A stretch of 64,000 nt of DNA from Afipia sp. (GTDB taxonomy: Bacteria > Pseudomonadota > Alphaproteobacteria > Rhizobiales > Xanthobacteraceae), in NCBI GenBank assembly GCA_016201045.1, contig JACQDM010000002.1, positions 310,001-374,000 on the forward strand. The letters run 5' to 3'. Under the pieces are notes generated by a model. It did no database searches, had not been told where the DNA came from, and saw nothing but the letters and a program-made list of their open reading frames with translations. Made by a program: the position numbers and the translations under genes. This document shows positions 33,088 through 42,682 of the stretch, in pieces. Each line of letters begins with the position of its first letter. Within the stretch, counting starts at the first letter, position 1.

Positions 33088-33972
33088 ATGTCGGCAATGC
33101 TGGACTTCGTTCAGCAGTTGGTGAGCGGCGTTGCGCTCGGCTGTGTCTATGGTTTGATCGCGCTGGGCTTTGTCCTTGTTTACAAAGCCACGGAGGTCGT
33201 CAACTTCGCCCAGGGCGATTTGATGATGCTCGGCGGATTCTTCGCCTTCACGTTTATCGGGCTGCTGGGCTTCAACTACTGGATCGGATTCGTTGCCGCC
33301 GTCGCCGCTATGGCGCTGTTCGGTATGCTGGCCGAGCGGCTCGTGGTCAGGCCCATTCTCGGTTATCCGCAATTTTCCATCATCATGGCCACCATCGGCC
33401 TCGGTTTCTTCCTTCGCTCCGTCGCTGGAATGATCTGGGGCACCGACGATCTCAAGATCGAGACGCCATTCAGCCAGGGCGTGCTGAAGCTCGGCAGTCT
33501 TGTGCTGGCCTACGACAAATTGTCGGTCATTGCCGCGACGATCATTCTTTGCGCGGTGCTCTACCTGTTCTTCAACAAGACGACACTGGGTACCGCCATG
33601 CGCGCCAGTTCGGAGAATATGCTCGCGGCTTACTACATGGGCATTCCCGTCAAGCGCGTGGTGTCGATTGTGTGGGCGATCAGTGCTGCCGTCGCCACAT
33701 GTGCCGGCGTGCTACTCGCGCCAATCACATTCATCCATTCCAATGTCGGGCTTGCCCTCGGCCTCAAGGCGTTTCCCGCCGCGGTCCTTGGCGGCTTCGG
33801 CTCGATACCGGGAGCGCTGGTCGGCGGAGTTGTGATCGGCGTTATCGAGAGCATGGCGGGATTTTATCTGCCGCAAGGCTGGAAAGACGTCGCGCCCTAC
33901 GTCGTTCTGCTCGCGGTGCTGCTGCTGAAACCTGAAGGCATATTCGGCCTTCACGTTCGCAAGAAAGTCTGA
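33088..33972 (+). CDS. livH: branched-chain-type ABC transporter permease LivH
   Basis: A 294-aa inner-membrane permease with about eight helices. It has GVALGCVYGLIALGFVLVYKATEVVNFAQGD at the N-terminus and the coupling segment RASSENMLAAYYMGI, both typical of LivH. ATG 33088 is preceded by GGGGAGGG. With LivM, LivG, LivF and the binding protein at 38708 it forms a complete HAAT-type importer. Such systems also import aromatic and other carboxylic acids, which fits the acyl-CoA synthetase in the operon better than an amino acid. Confidence 0.93.
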   Translation: MSAMLDFVQQLVSGVALGCVYGLIALGFVLVYKATEVVNFAQGDLMMLGGFFAFTFIGLLGFNYWIGFVAAVAAMALFGMLAERLVVRPILGYPQFSIIMATIGLGFFLRSVAGMIWGTDDLKIETPFSQGVLKLGSLVLAYDKLSVIAATIILCAVLYLFFNKTTLGTAMRASSENMLAAYYMGIPVKRVVSIVWAISAAVATCAGVLLAPITFIHSNVGLALGLKAFPAAVLGGFGSIPGALVGGVVIGVIESMAGFYLPQGWKDVAPYVVLLAVLLLKPEGIFGLHVRKKV

Positions 33973-33980
33973 GGGGCGGA

Positions 33981-35132
33981 ATGCGGTTTCTATTCAAGAC
34001 CGATTATGAAGACGACATCCGGCTGTTCCCCCATAGCGGCTACATCGTGACCTATGGGGCACTGCTCGTTTTGCTCGTTGTCGCGCCTTTCGTGTTGAGT
34101 AGCTACCTTGTCAGCCAGCTTGTCTTCGTATGCATCTACGCGACCGTCGGTGTCGGTCTGATGATTCTGACCGGGTTCACCGGGCAAGCATCACTTGGCC
34201 ACGCAGCATTTCTCGCCATCGGCGCTTACACGACCGCTTATCTTCAACAACTGGGCGTGCCGTTCTTCGCCTACTTCCTCGCCGCCGGGTTGCTCACCGG
34301 TTTCATTGGCGCGTTGGTCGGATTTCCGGCCCTTCGTTTGCAGGGCATCTATCTCGTCATCGCTACGATCTCGTTCGCTTTCATCATCGAAGAGGTCCTC
34401 GCGCGATGGGAGCATGTGACCAACGGCAATGAAGGCATGCGCGTCCGTGCGGTCCAGATACTTGGGAACAGCATCCCGCGCGATAGCCCCACCTTTTATT
34501 ACATGTGTCTTGGACTGCTCATTCTCGTCATCGTCGGTACGCTCAATCTCATGCGTTCGCCGACTGGGCGCGCTTTTGTCGCTATCCGCGACAGTGAGAC
34601 GGCAGCGAAGAGCATGGGCATCAATATCTCGCTCTACAAGGTCAAGTCCTTCGCGATCAGCGCGGCCATCACGGGCTTTGCGGGCTGTCTGTTCGCGCAC
34701 AAGCTGTCATTCATCAGCCCGGAAATGTTCACGCTGCAGCTGTCGATCGAATTCATTATGGTTATCATCATCGGCGGCATCCTGAGCCTGCACGGCGCAG
34801 TGCTCGGCGCAATCTTCATCGTTATGATCGATCCGTTTCTGACCTTCTTGAAGGACGACATTCCCAGCGTGGCTGCGGGGCTCGCCGCGACGTTTGGCGC
34901 GGGTGTTGAGCAGGTCGCGAACATCCAGAAGAATGTTGCCGCGATCGCGTCCGCCAACGGATTGAAGGGCGCAATCTACGGACTTATCATTATTCTCTTT
35001 ATTCTATTCGAGCCTTACGGACTCTACGGACGCTGGCTGAAGATCAAGCTCTTCTTCCAGCTTTTTCCGCTCTACAAGCGCGCGACATTCAAGCGTCAGA
35101 AGATTTATGTGAAGTCGGAGCGCAACCGTTGA
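33981..35132 (+). CDS. livM: branched-chain-type ABC transporter permease LivM
   Basis: A 383-aa permease with about nine helices, including ILTGFTGQASLGHAAFLAIGAYT and the coupling segment RDSETAAKSMGINISLYKVKSF, which are LivM marks. ATG 33981 has GAGGGGCGGA upstream, 8 bases after livH. The C-terminus is somewhat longer than usual and basic. Its stop overlaps the TTG start of livG (TTGA). Confidence 0.93.
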   Translation: MRFLFKTDYEDDIRLFPHSGYIVTYGALLVLLVVAPFVLSSYLVSQLVFVCIYATVGVGLMILTGFTGQASLGHAAFLAIGAYTTAYLQQLGVPFFAYFLAAGLLTGFIGALVGFPALRLQGIYLVIATISFAFIIEEVLARWEHVTNGNEGMRVRAVQILGNSIPRDSPTFYYMCLGLLILVIVGTLNLMRSPTGRAFVAIRDSETAAKSMGINISLYKVKSFAISAAITGFAGCLFAHKLSFISPEMFTLQLSIEFIMVIIIGGILSLHGAVLGAIFIVMIDPFLTFLKDDIPSVAAGLAATFGAGVEQVANIQKNVAAIASANGLKGAIYGLIIILFILFEPYGLYGRWLKIKLFFQLFPLYKRATFKRQKIYVKSERNR

Positions 35133-35887
35133 GCTATTTCCGCGCGGAAAGTCTTTCGCTTCACTTCGGCGGACTTAAGGCTGTCGATGCAGTCAGCTTC
35201 GCTGTGGAGAAGGGCGAAATTCTCTCGATCATCGGGCCGAACGGCGCGGGAAAAAGTTCGATCTTCAATCTGATTTCCCGGCTCTACAATCCGACATCGG
35301 GGCGGCTCTATTTCGAGGATCAGGACATCACCGGCGAGCCGCCCTTCGGGATCGCCAAGCTCGGCATCGCCCGCACATTTCAGAATATCGAATTGTTCGA
35401 GAATGCGACCGTCTTGAGCAATTTGCTTGTCGGGCGTCATCGGCACTGCACCACGACCCTTTTGCAAGAGATCCTGTTCACCCCAGCCGTTCGCCGCGAC
35501 GAAAAAGCGCACCGCAGGCGCGTCGAGCAGGTCATAGAATTCCTCGATCTCGCGCCGCATCGGGACAAGCTGATATCGGGGCTGCCCTACGGCGTGCGCA
35601 AGGTGATCGAGCTTGCTCGCGCGCTCTGCACCGAGCCGAAACTGATCCTGCTGGACGAGCCGTCATCCGGTTTGAACGTCGAGGAAACCGACGACATGTC
35701 GTTCTGGATTCGTGACATGAAAAACGAACTCGGAATCACAGTGCTGATGGTCGAGCACGACATGACGCTGGTCAATCGTGTATCGGATCGCGTCATTGCG
35801 TTGAACTACGGCAAAGTTCTTGCGATGGGGGCGCCCGCCGAAGTGCAAGCGCACCCCGATGTCGTTGCAGCCTATCTTGGTGCGTGA
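35129..35887 (+). CDS. livG: ABC transporter ATPase LivG
   Basis: A 252-aa ABC ATPase with Walker A GPNGAGKSS, the LivG-type signature LPYGVRKVIELARAL, Walker B LILLDEPSSGLN and H-loop VEHDM. The start is TTG 35129, overlapping the livM stop, which gives SYFRAESLSLHFGGLKAV, the standard N-terminus. It pairs with LivF to energise the importer. Confidence 0.93.
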   Translation: MSYFRAESLSLHFGGLKAVDAVSFAVEKGEILSIIGPNGAGKSSIFNLISRLYNPTSGRLYFEDQDITGEPPFGIAKLGIARTFQNIELFENATVLSNLLVGRHRHCTTTLLQEILFTPAVRRDEKAHRRRVEQVIEFLDLAPHRDKLISGLPYGVRKVIELARALCTEPKLILLDEPSSGLNVEETDDMSFWIRDMKNELGITVLMVEHDMTLVNRVSDRVIALNYGKVLAMGAPAEVQAHPDVVAAYLGA

Positions 35888-35897
35888 GGATGATGCG

Positions 35898-36674
35898 ATG
35901 ACCTCCGACATCATTCTCAAGCTAAGCAATATCGAGAGTTACTACGGGCCGATCATGGCCATTCGCGGTATCAGCCTCGAAGTTCCACGCGGCAAGATCG
36001 TCACGCTGCTCGGCGCGAATGGCGCTGGCAAGACGACTGTCCTCAAGACCATCTCCGGAATTCTCGACCCTCAGAAAGGAAGCATTGAGTTTCAGGGGAC
36101 GCCGATTCAGCGCATGGAGGCCGACAGAATCGTGCGGCTCGGCCTCAGCCACGTACCGGAGGGGCGAGAGGTGTTTCCGTTTCTGAGTGTACGCGAAAAT
36201 CTGATGATGGGCGCATATCCGCGCAGGGATCGTGATGGAGTCGCCGACGATCTGGAGCGCGTTTACGGTTACTTTCCCCGGTTGCGCGAGCGAGTGAATC
36301 AGCCTGCCGGCCAGTTGTCGGGCGGCGAACAGCAGATGCTCGCCATCGGACGCGCGCTGATGAACCGGCCCACGCTTCTCCTGCTAGACGAGCCTTCGCT
36401 GGGCCTGTCGCCCATTCTGGTCAAAGAGATTTTCACGATCATCCGCCGGGTCAACGAGGAGCAGGGCATGTCGATCCTGCTTGTCGAGCAGAATGCCAAG
36501 GTTGCGCTGGAGACGGCGCATTATGGCTATGTGTTGGAAATCGGCCGCGTCGTGATGAACGACACATCCGAGCGTCTGATGAAGTCGCCGGATATCCAGG
36601 AGTTCTATCTTGGTGCGAAAGAAGAGGGCGCTCGAGGCGAACGGCGCTGGAAGAAAAAGAAAACCTGGAGATAA
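35898..36674 (+). CDS. livF: ABC transporter ATPase LivF
   Basis: A 258-aa ABC ATPase with Walker A GANGAGKTT, signature LSGGEQQMLAIGRALM and Walker B LLLDEPSLGLSP. ATG 35898 has GAGGATG upstream and lies 10 bases after livG. The C-terminal tail after YLGAKEE is Arg/Lys-rich (WKKKKTWR) and unusual in charge. The acyl-CoA synthetase follows after 85 bases. Confidence 0.93.
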   Translation: MTSDIILKLSNIESYYGPIMAIRGISLEVPRGKIVTLLGANGAGKTTVLKTISGILDPQKGSIEFQGTPIQRMEADRIVRLGLSHVPEGREVFPFLSVRENLMMGAYPRRDRDGVADDLERVYGYFPRLRERVNQPAGQLSGGEQQMLAIGRALMNRPTLLLLDEPSLGLSPILVKEIFTIIRRVNEEQGMSILLVEQNAKVALETAHYGYVLEIGRVVMNDTSERLMKSPDIQEFYLGAKEEGARGERRWKKKKTWR

Positions 36675-36759
36675 TGGGAATAGCCTGAAAGGCTGGACGA
36701 CAAGATCCGGCAAATCAAAGCGATGAGGACACGCAGGATTTAAGACCACGGAGCGCGCA

Positions 36760-38598
36760 ATGGCCAAAACCGCAGTCATGACAGTTGCGGATACGATCGC
36801 GAAAAGTTTTCTGCTCTCCGTGGAAACGCGCGGGGACCGTCCGGCTCTCCGCGAAAAGCACCTTGGCGTCTGGCAATCGACAAGCTGGCGCGAGTGGCTG
36901 CAGAAATCGAAGGAAATAGCCTACGCCCTGCACGCCATCGGTTTCAGGAGTGGAAATGTCGCCTCCATCATGGCGAACCCGACGCCCACATGGGTCTTCG
37001 CCGATATGGGCGTGCTGTGCGCCGGCGGGGTTTCTTCGGGAATATACCCCACCGATTCCGCTGCTCAGGTCGAATATCTCATCAACGATTCCCGTACCAA
37101 GGTCGTTTTCGTCGAGGACGAAGAGCAACTGGATAAGGTTCTGACCTGCAGGTTGCGGTGCCCGACGCTGGAAAAAATCGTAGTCCTCGACATGGAAGGC
37201 CTCAGCGGCTTCAGCGATGCGATGACGATGTCGCTCGATGAGTTCATGGCGGTCGGCCGCAACCACATGAATGGACGTGAAGCGTTGTGGAGCGAAATGA
37301 TCGAAAGCCGCGGCGCCACCGATCTCGCCATTCTTGTTTATACATCGGGAACCACGGGCCCGCCGAAGGGTGCAATGCATTCCAATCGCAGCGTAACGTA
37401 CCAGATGCGGTATGCGGATTATCTGTTGGTGCCGACCGATGCCGAAGAGCGACTGGTGTTCCTTCCGCTCTGTCACGTCGCCGAACGAATCGGCGGATAC
37501 TATCTTTCACTTGCGATCGGTTCGGTCATGAATTTTGCCGAAAGCCCGGAGACCATACCGGATAACTTGCGTGAGGTGCAGCCGACAGCGTTTCTCGCGG
37601 TCCCGCGTATCTGGGAAAAATTCTATTCTGCAATCACGATTGCGCTGAAGGACGCCACACCCTTTCAGAAATGGATGTATGGCCGCGCCATCGCGGTCGG
37701 CCATCGCTTGACGGACTACCGGCTTGAACGGCGATCCCCGCCGCTGTCGTTGCAACTCGCAGGCAAGGTTGCCTATTGGCTGGTGTTTCGCAACATTCGC
37801 CGCATGCTGGGGCTGGATCGGGTGCGGATTGCATTCACCGGCGCAGCGCCAATCGCACCGGAGTTGATCCGCTGGTATCTCGCGCTCGGCATCGACATGC
37901 GTGAGGTGTACGGGCAGACGGAAAATTGCGGCGTCGCGACCTTGATGCCGAACGATCATATCAAGCTGGGGTCGGTGGGCAAAGCCGCGCCCTGGGGCGA
38001 AGTCAAGATTTGTCCCAAGGGCGAAATCCTGATCAGGGGCGATTTCCTGTTCATGGGTTATCTCAACCAGCCGGAGAAAACCGCCGAGACGATCGATGCG
38101 CAGGGCTGGCTCCATACCGGCGATGTCGGCTCAATAGACAACGAAGGCTTTGTCAAGATCACCGACCGGATGAAAGACATCATCATCACGTCAGGCGGGA
38201 AAAATATCACGCCTTCTGAAATTGAAAATCAGCTCAAATTCTCACCCTATATTTCCGACGCCGTCGTGATCGGCGACAAGCGGCCATATCTGACGTGTCT
38301 CGTCATGATCGATCAGGAAAACGTCGAGAAGTTCGCGCAGGATTACGACATCCCTTTTACGAACTACGCGAGCCTCTGTCGTGCGCCGGAAATTCAGGAT
38401 CTCATAAAGACCGAAATCGAGACCGTGAACGAGAACTTCGCGCGTGTGGAAACGATCAAGAAGTTTCATTTGATCGAGCGTCAGCTGACGCCCGAGGACG
38501 AAGAGTTGACGCCGACGATGAAGCTGAAACGGAATTTCGTCAACAAATCCTATGCGCGCGAGATCGAGGCAATGTACGGGATGAGCGCAACGGCATAG
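36760..38598 (+). CDS. long-chain-type acyl-CoA synthetase (AMP-forming)
   Basis: A 612-aa adenylate-forming ligase. Core motifs are VYTSGTTGPPKGAMHSN (AMP-binding loop), the MREVYGQTENCGV segment, WLHTGDVGSIDNEGFVKITDRMKD and the C-terminal lysine region SGGKNITPSEIE. The type is that of FadD15-like long-chain ligases of ~600 aa. It would activate the acid imported by the Liv-type transporter that flanks it on both sides. The substrate cannot be read from the sequence. Confidence 0.93.
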   Translation: MAKTAVMTVADTIAKSFLLSVETRGDRPALREKHLGVWQSTSWREWLQKSKEIAYALHAIGFRSGNVASIMANPTPTWVFADMGVLCAGGVSSGIYPTDSAAQVEYLINDSRTKVVFVEDEEQLDKVLTCRLRCPTLEKIVVLDMEGLSGFSDAMTMSLDEFMAVGRNHMNGREALWSEMIESRGATDLAILVYTSGTTGPPKGAMHSNRSVTYQMRYADYLLVPTDAEERLVFLPLCHVAERIGGYYLSLAIGSVMNFAESPETIPDNLREVQPTAFLAVPRIWEKFYSAITIALKDATPFQKWMYGRAIAVGHRLTDYRLERRSPPLSLQLAGKVAYWLVFRNIRRMLGLDRVRIAFTGAAPIAPELIRWYLALGIDMREVYGQTENCGVATLMPNDHIKLGSVGKAAPWGEVKICPKGEILIRGDFLFMGYLNQPEKTAETIDAQGWLHTGDVGSIDNEGFVKITDRMKDIIITSGGKNITPSEIENQLKFSPYISDAVVIGDKRPYLTCLVMIDQENVEKFAQDYDIPFTNYASLCRAPEIQDLIKTEIETVNENFARVETIKKFHLIERQLTPEDEELTPTMKLKRNFVNKSYAREIEAMYGMSATA

Positions 38599-38707
38599 AC
38601 TTGCGGTCACTTAAATTCAATTTTGCGGACGCTTCAATCCGCTCAACGGCGAAGGCGATGATGGCCCCGGCTTTCGCTTAATACGGGCCAACAGAGAGGA
38701 GACGCAT

Positions 38708-39907
38708 ATGTTAAAATCGTTCACGTCCCTGGGCCTTGCGGCGGCGGCGCTTGCGCTGACCCATCTGCCGGCCTTGGCGCAAACCAAAGTCACCAATGAA
38801 GGGATATCGGCGAAGGAAATCGTCGTCGGCACCCATCAGGATCTCTCCGGACCGATCAAGTTCTGGGGCGTCCCGGTATCGAATGGAATGAAGATGGCGG
38901 CCGACGAGATCAACTCCGCGGGCGGCATCAATGGGCGCATGATTAAGCTGATCCTGGAAGACAGCGGTTACGATCCGAAGCGCGCTGTGCTCGCCTCGCA
39001 GAAGATGATCGAGAAAGACAAGATTTTCGCGATGGTCGGTCCGATGGGTTCACCCACCGTGCTGGCGGCGCAGGATATCCTGTTCGATGCGGGCGTATTG
39101 CAACTCTTCCCGCTTACGGCGGCTGAATTCACCTTCAAATTCGATCCGGCGAAACCGCAGGAGCGTTTGAAGTTCAACAATCTGCTGCCTTACGTCGAAA
39201 GCACCCGTGCCGCCGTCAAGCATATGATCGAGACCAAGAAGCTGACTAAGCCCTGCATCATGCATCAGGACGACGAGTACGGCAAAAACGTTCTAGACGG
39301 CTTCACGCAGCAGGTCGCGGCAATGAAACTGACCCCCGCGTCGGTGACGAGCTACAAGCGCGGTGCGTCGGATTTCAGCGCGCAGGTCGCCAAGATGAAG
39401 GCGGATGGTTGCGATCTGGTTGTACTCGGCACGGTCATTCGCGAGACGATCGGCGCCATGGGCGAGGCCAAGAAGCTAGGCTGGGACGTAACGTTCCTTG
39501 GCGCAACGCCGACCAACGTGCTGGAAGTGCCTGCGCTCGGAAAGGATGTGGTTGAAGGTCTCTATGCCGCGTCCGGGTTCGAAATTCCCTACGAGGACAC
39601 CGCCAAGGGAAAAGTGAAGGACTGGCTCGCCAACTACAAGAAGGCGTTTGGCTCCGATGCCAACACACAGGCCATCATCGGCTACAACGCCATCATGACC
39701 TTTGCCTTCTATGCCAACAAGGCCGGCAAGGATCTGACGGGTGCGAAGATGCTGGACTCGCTTGAATCCGGCGCTGTCTTCCAGGACATCTTCAGTTCGC
39801 CGCCGACCAAGTTCTCGAAGACCAGCCACCTCGCCAATACCATTACGCAGGTGCAGCAGGTTAAGAACGGCCGCTGGGTCCTGATGAAGGACAGCCTCTC
39901 GTTCTGA
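38708..39907 (+). CDS. ABC transporter substrate-binding protein, LivK/Peripla_BP_6 type
   Basis: A 399-aa periplasmic binding protein. The signal peptide is MLKSFTSLGLAAAALALTHL ending in LPALAQ, with cleavage after ALA. The mature part begins with KEIVVGTHQDLSGPIKFWG and NGMKMAADEINSAGGINGR, the type I periplasmic fold of LivK relatives. GAGGAG lies 8 bases before ATG 38708. A strong terminator follows at 39917, so it ends the livHMGF operon. The ligand is unknown; the neighbouring ligase suggests a carboxylic acid. Confidence 0.93.
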   Translation: MLKSFTSLGLAAAALALTHLPALAQTKVTNEGISAKEIVVGTHQDLSGPIKFWGVPVSNGMKMAADEINSAGGINGRMIKLILEDSGYDPKRAVLASQKMIEKDKIFAMVGPMGSPTVLAAQDILFDAGVLQLFPLTAAEFTFKFDPAKPQERLKFNNLLPYVESTRAAVKHMIETKKLTKPCIMHQDDEYGKNVLDGFTQQVAAMKLTPASVTSYKRGASDFSAQVAKMKADGCDLVVLGTVIRETIGAMGEAKKLGWDVTFLGATPTNVLEVPALGKDVVEGLYAASGFEIPYEDTAKGKVKDWLANYKKAFGSDANTQAIIGYNAIMTFAFYANKAGKDLTGAKMLDSLESGAVFQDIFSSPPTKFSKTSHLANTITQVQQVKNGRWVLMKDSLSF

Positions 39908-39916
39908 CGACGAAGA

Positions 39917-39947
39917 CTGCGTGCGCGACAAAAATCCGCGCACGCAG
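39917..39947 (+). terminator. terminator after the binding-protein gene
   Basis: CTGCGTGCGCG (39917-39927) pairs perfectly with CGCGCACGCAG (39937-39947) across a 9-base loop, followed by TTTGT. It lies 10 bases after the stop. Confidence 0.8.
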
Positions 39948-40029
39948 TTTGTCCCTTCCGCAGCCGCGATTATGCGATTAGCCTGCCTCTAGAGGCGAAC
40001 CAATCGCCCACCGATTGCGGAGGGAAACC

Positions 40030-40842
40030 ATGAGCACGGGCAAAGCGGACGGTTCGGACCGCTTTATGCTGATCAGCGCCGAGCGCGTGTTTTATGCGGG
40101 GCTGCTTGGTACGCCCTCGACACGAACGTTGGGCGCTCTTGCGATCTGCGTTCCCCTTATTGGTTCGGCTCGCGTCGAAATCGCGGGGCAATCTCCACTG
40201 ACCGGAGAAATTCTGGCGATTCCGCCGCACACGCCGCACCGAATCCTTGCGGATTCACGGACCATTCTCGCGCTGCTAATTGAGCCTGAATCGGTCGCAG
40301 ACGCCGACATGAATCTTCTTGGACAGCAGTGTCGCCAGCCTTTAGAGGCGGCTCGCATGGCGTCGCGCATCCGGTCTGCATATGCGATGCTCGCGCCCGG
40401 ACGGAATCACGGCTTCAATTCGGCTGAATTTGACGACATTTTTCTCGGCAGGCACTTTCAGCCGCGACAACTCGATCCGCGGATCGCGCGTGTCGTTGCG
40501 ACGCTTCAGTCTGATCCTTCGATCGGAATTTCCGGAGAAGCGTGCGCTCGTGCCGCGAAACTGTCGCTCTCACGCTTTCTCCACCTCTTCAAGGAAGAAA
40601 CCGGCTTGAACTTCCGCACCTTCCGGGCATGGAAGCGCGGGCGCAACGTTCTTCATCATGTGAATGTTGAGCGCAATCTTGCCCGTTTCGCGCTCGATGC
40701 CGGTTATCCGGATTCGACGCATTTCAGCCATTCGTTGAGACGGATTTACGGATTGCAACCGAGCGCGATTTTTTCCGGGTCGCGGCGTCTGCGGATTATC
40801 ACAGGCAGTTCGGCCGCCGCGGCAGCGGCTACGCAGGTCTAG
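40030..40842 (+). CDS. AraC family transcriptional regulator
   Basis: A 270-aa regulator. The N-terminal half is a cupin-like sensor (SPLTGEILAIPPHTPHRIL). The C-terminal ~100 residues form the double helix-turn-helix (ACARAAKLSLSRFLHLFKEE and LARFALDAGYPDSTHFSHSL then RRIYGLQPSAIF). GGAGGG precedes ATG 40030. It is convergent with the GST gene, overlapping its end by 14 bases. It probably controls the liv/acyl-CoA cluster around it. Confidence 0.9.
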   Translation: MSTGKADGSDRFMLISAERVFYAGLLGTPSTRTLGALAICVPLIGSARVEIAGQSPLTGEILAIPPHTPHRILADSRTILALLIEPESVADADMNLLGQQCRQPLEAARMASRIRSAYAMLAPGRNHGFNSAEFDDIFLGRHFQPRQLDPRIARVVATLQSDPSIGISGEACARAAKLSLSRFLHLFKEETGLNFRTFRAWKRGRNVLHHVNVERNLARFALDAGYPDSTHFSHSLRRIYGLQPSAIFSGSRRLRIITGSSAAAAAATQV

Positions 40843-41488
40843 CGCGCGCCGCAACGCCCTGTTCTGTCCCGGCGCGGTCCTGTGCGGCGATCGCGCGGCG
40901 AAATCCGTCGCGTTGCCGGAGCCGTTGCCAATACGCGCTGACGGCAGGAGGGAACTGTTCGTGCAGTCCGAGAGTCTCCGCGAGCATCAGGGCATAGCCG
41001 ACGGAAATATCCGCCGCAGTAAATCTCCCCGCACACAGCGTCTCGGTTTTGGTGACGACATTGTCGATGCCGCGCAATCGTGCGAGGAACCAGCGCGTGT
41101 AGTCTGCGGCAGCTTGTGGAATTTTCCGCTCGTCCGGTTCGAGTTGCGAATAGCGCAGTACGATGGTCTGCGGAAACGTCAGTGTTGCTTCGCCGAAATG
41201 CAGCCAGTTCAGATAGGCGCCGTAAGCAGGCTCATCGACGGAGACCGCAAGCGGAGAAGGGCCGTATTTGCTGACGATATATTCGCAGATCGCGGCAGAC
41301 TCCGTCATCTTGGTGTCGCCGTCGATCAAAAGCGGTATCGTGCCGAGCGGATTGAGTTCGAGATAGTCGCGCTTGAGAAACCGCGGCGGGAACGGAAGCA
41401 TCCTCAGATCGTAGGCCAAACCTATTTCCTCGAGCGCCCACAGCGGCCGGAATGAACGCGCACTCGCGCAATGGTAGAGTGTCAGCAC
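40829..41488 (-). CDS. glutathione S-transferase family protein
   Basis: A 219-aa GST. The thioredoxin-like N-domain begins MLTLYHCASARSFRPLWALEE and includes NPLGTIPLLIDGD and the glutathione-binding MTESAAICEYI. The helical C-domain follows from ~85. ATG 41488 directly abuts the stop of the acyl-CoA dehydrogenase at 41489. Cotranscription with two acyl-CoA dehydrogenases suggests a role in the same catabolic route (for example isomerisation or detoxification), but the reaction is unknown. Confidence 0.92.
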   Translation of the reverse strand: MLTLYHCASARSFRPLWALEEIGLAYDLRMLPFPPRFLKRDYLELNPLGTIPLLIDGDTKMTESAAICEYIVSKYGPSPLAVSVDEPAYGAYLNWLHFGEATLTFPQTIVLRYSQLEPDERKIPQAAADYTRWFLARLRGIDNVVTKTETLCAGRFTAADISVGYALMLAETLGLHEQFPPAVSAYWQRLRQRDGFRRAIAAQDRAGTEQGVAARARPA

Positions 41489-42643
41489 CTATTGGACTCC
41501 GGGCAGCGTGCCCATGTATTTGCATAGCACGCTCAGCATCACTTCGTCGGCGCCGCCGCCGATGGACGTCAGGCGGCGATCGCGGAACGCGCGGCTGACG
41601 TTGGTTTCATTCATGAAGCCCATGCCGCCCCAATATTGCAGACAGGCGTCCGGCAGCTCGCGGCCGAGCCGGCCGGCTTTCAGCTTTGCCATGGTCGCAA
41701 GAGGAGTAACGTCTTCGCCCGCAATGTAAGCCTCGCAGGCACGATAGATCAACGAACGCAGCAGTTCGATCTCGGTTTGCAGTTCGGCAAGGCGGAAGTG
41801 AATCACCTGATTGTCGAGCAGCGGTTTGCCGAACGCTTTGCGCGTCCGGGTGTATTCAATCGTGTCGGCAATCGTGCGTTCGTTGGCTTTCAGACACGCG
41901 GCTGCGCCCCACAGCCGCTCCTCCTGAAATTGCAGCATCTGATAGGTGAAACCCTTGCCTTCCTCGCCGATGCGGTTGCGTTTCGGAACCCGAACATCCG
42001 TGAAGTGAATTTGCGCCGTATCGGAGCAATGCATCCCGAGCTTGTCGAGCTTGCGCGCAATCTCGATCCCCTTGGTCTTCATCGGCAGGCAGATCAGGGA
42101 TTTGTTGCGGTGAACCGGACCTTCGCCGGTGTTTGCAAGAAGGCACATCCAGTCGGCCTGCGTGCCGTTGGTGATCCACATCTTGCCGCCATTGATGACG
42201 TAATCGTCGCCGTCGGGGCGTGCCGTAGTCTTGATCGACGCGACATCCGATCCGGCGCCGGGTTCGGACACGCCGATGCAGGCGACGAAATCACCGGCAA
42301 TCGACGGCGCCAGAAATTCCTTCTTCATCTCGTCCGATCCGAACCGCGCCAGCGCAGGCGTCGCCATATCGGTCTGCACGCCGATGGCCATGCCGACGCC
42401 GCCAGCATGAATTCCACCGAGTTCTTCCGCCATCACCATCGAATAGCTGTAGTCGAGGCCGCTTCCGCCATACTCGAGCGGTTTGCACAGGCCGAGCAGG
42501 CCGAGATCGCCGAGCTTTTTGAATATCTCGTGCGCAGGAAAGATTCCGACGCGCTCCCATTCATCGACGAACGGATTGATATCGTTCTTGATGACCTGTT
42601 GCAGCGTGCGGCGAAGGGCATCGTGCTCGGGTGTGAACTGCAT
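41489..42643 (-). CDS. acyl-CoA dehydrogenase (first copy)
   Basis: A 384-aa FAD enzyme. It has GVSEPGAGSDVASIKTTA (FAD-binding), KMWITNGTQADW, the QFQEERLWGAAACLKANE segment, and the C-terminal QYWGGMGFMNE and RDRRLTSIGGGADEVML. It should introduce an alpha,beta double bond into an acyl-CoA. It lies 39 bases downstream of the second dehydrogenase at 42683 on the same strand. The pair may form one heteromeric enzyme or act on two intermediates. Confidence 0.93.
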   Translation of the reverse strand: MQFTPEHDALRRTLQQVIKNDINPFVDEWERVGIFPAHEIFKKLGDLGLLGLCKPLEYGGSGLDYSYSMVMAEELGGIHAGGVGMAIGVQTDMATPALARFGSDEMKKEFLAPSIAGDFVACIGVSEPGAGSDVASIKTTARPDGDDYVINGGKMWITNGTQADWMCLLANTGEGPVHRNKSLICLPMKTKGIEIARKLDKLGMHCSDTAQIHFTDVRVPKRNRIGEEGKGFTYQMLQFQEERLWGAAACLKANERTIADTIEYTRTRKAFGKPLLDNQVIHFRLAELQTEIELLRSLIYRACEAYIAGEDVTPLATMAKLKAGRLGRELPDACLQYWGGMGFMNETNVSRAFRDRRLTSIGGGADEVMLSVLCKYMGTLPGVQ

Positions 42644-42682
42644 TGCGTTTCCTGAAACCGTATTGTTCTTGGGATAGGATTG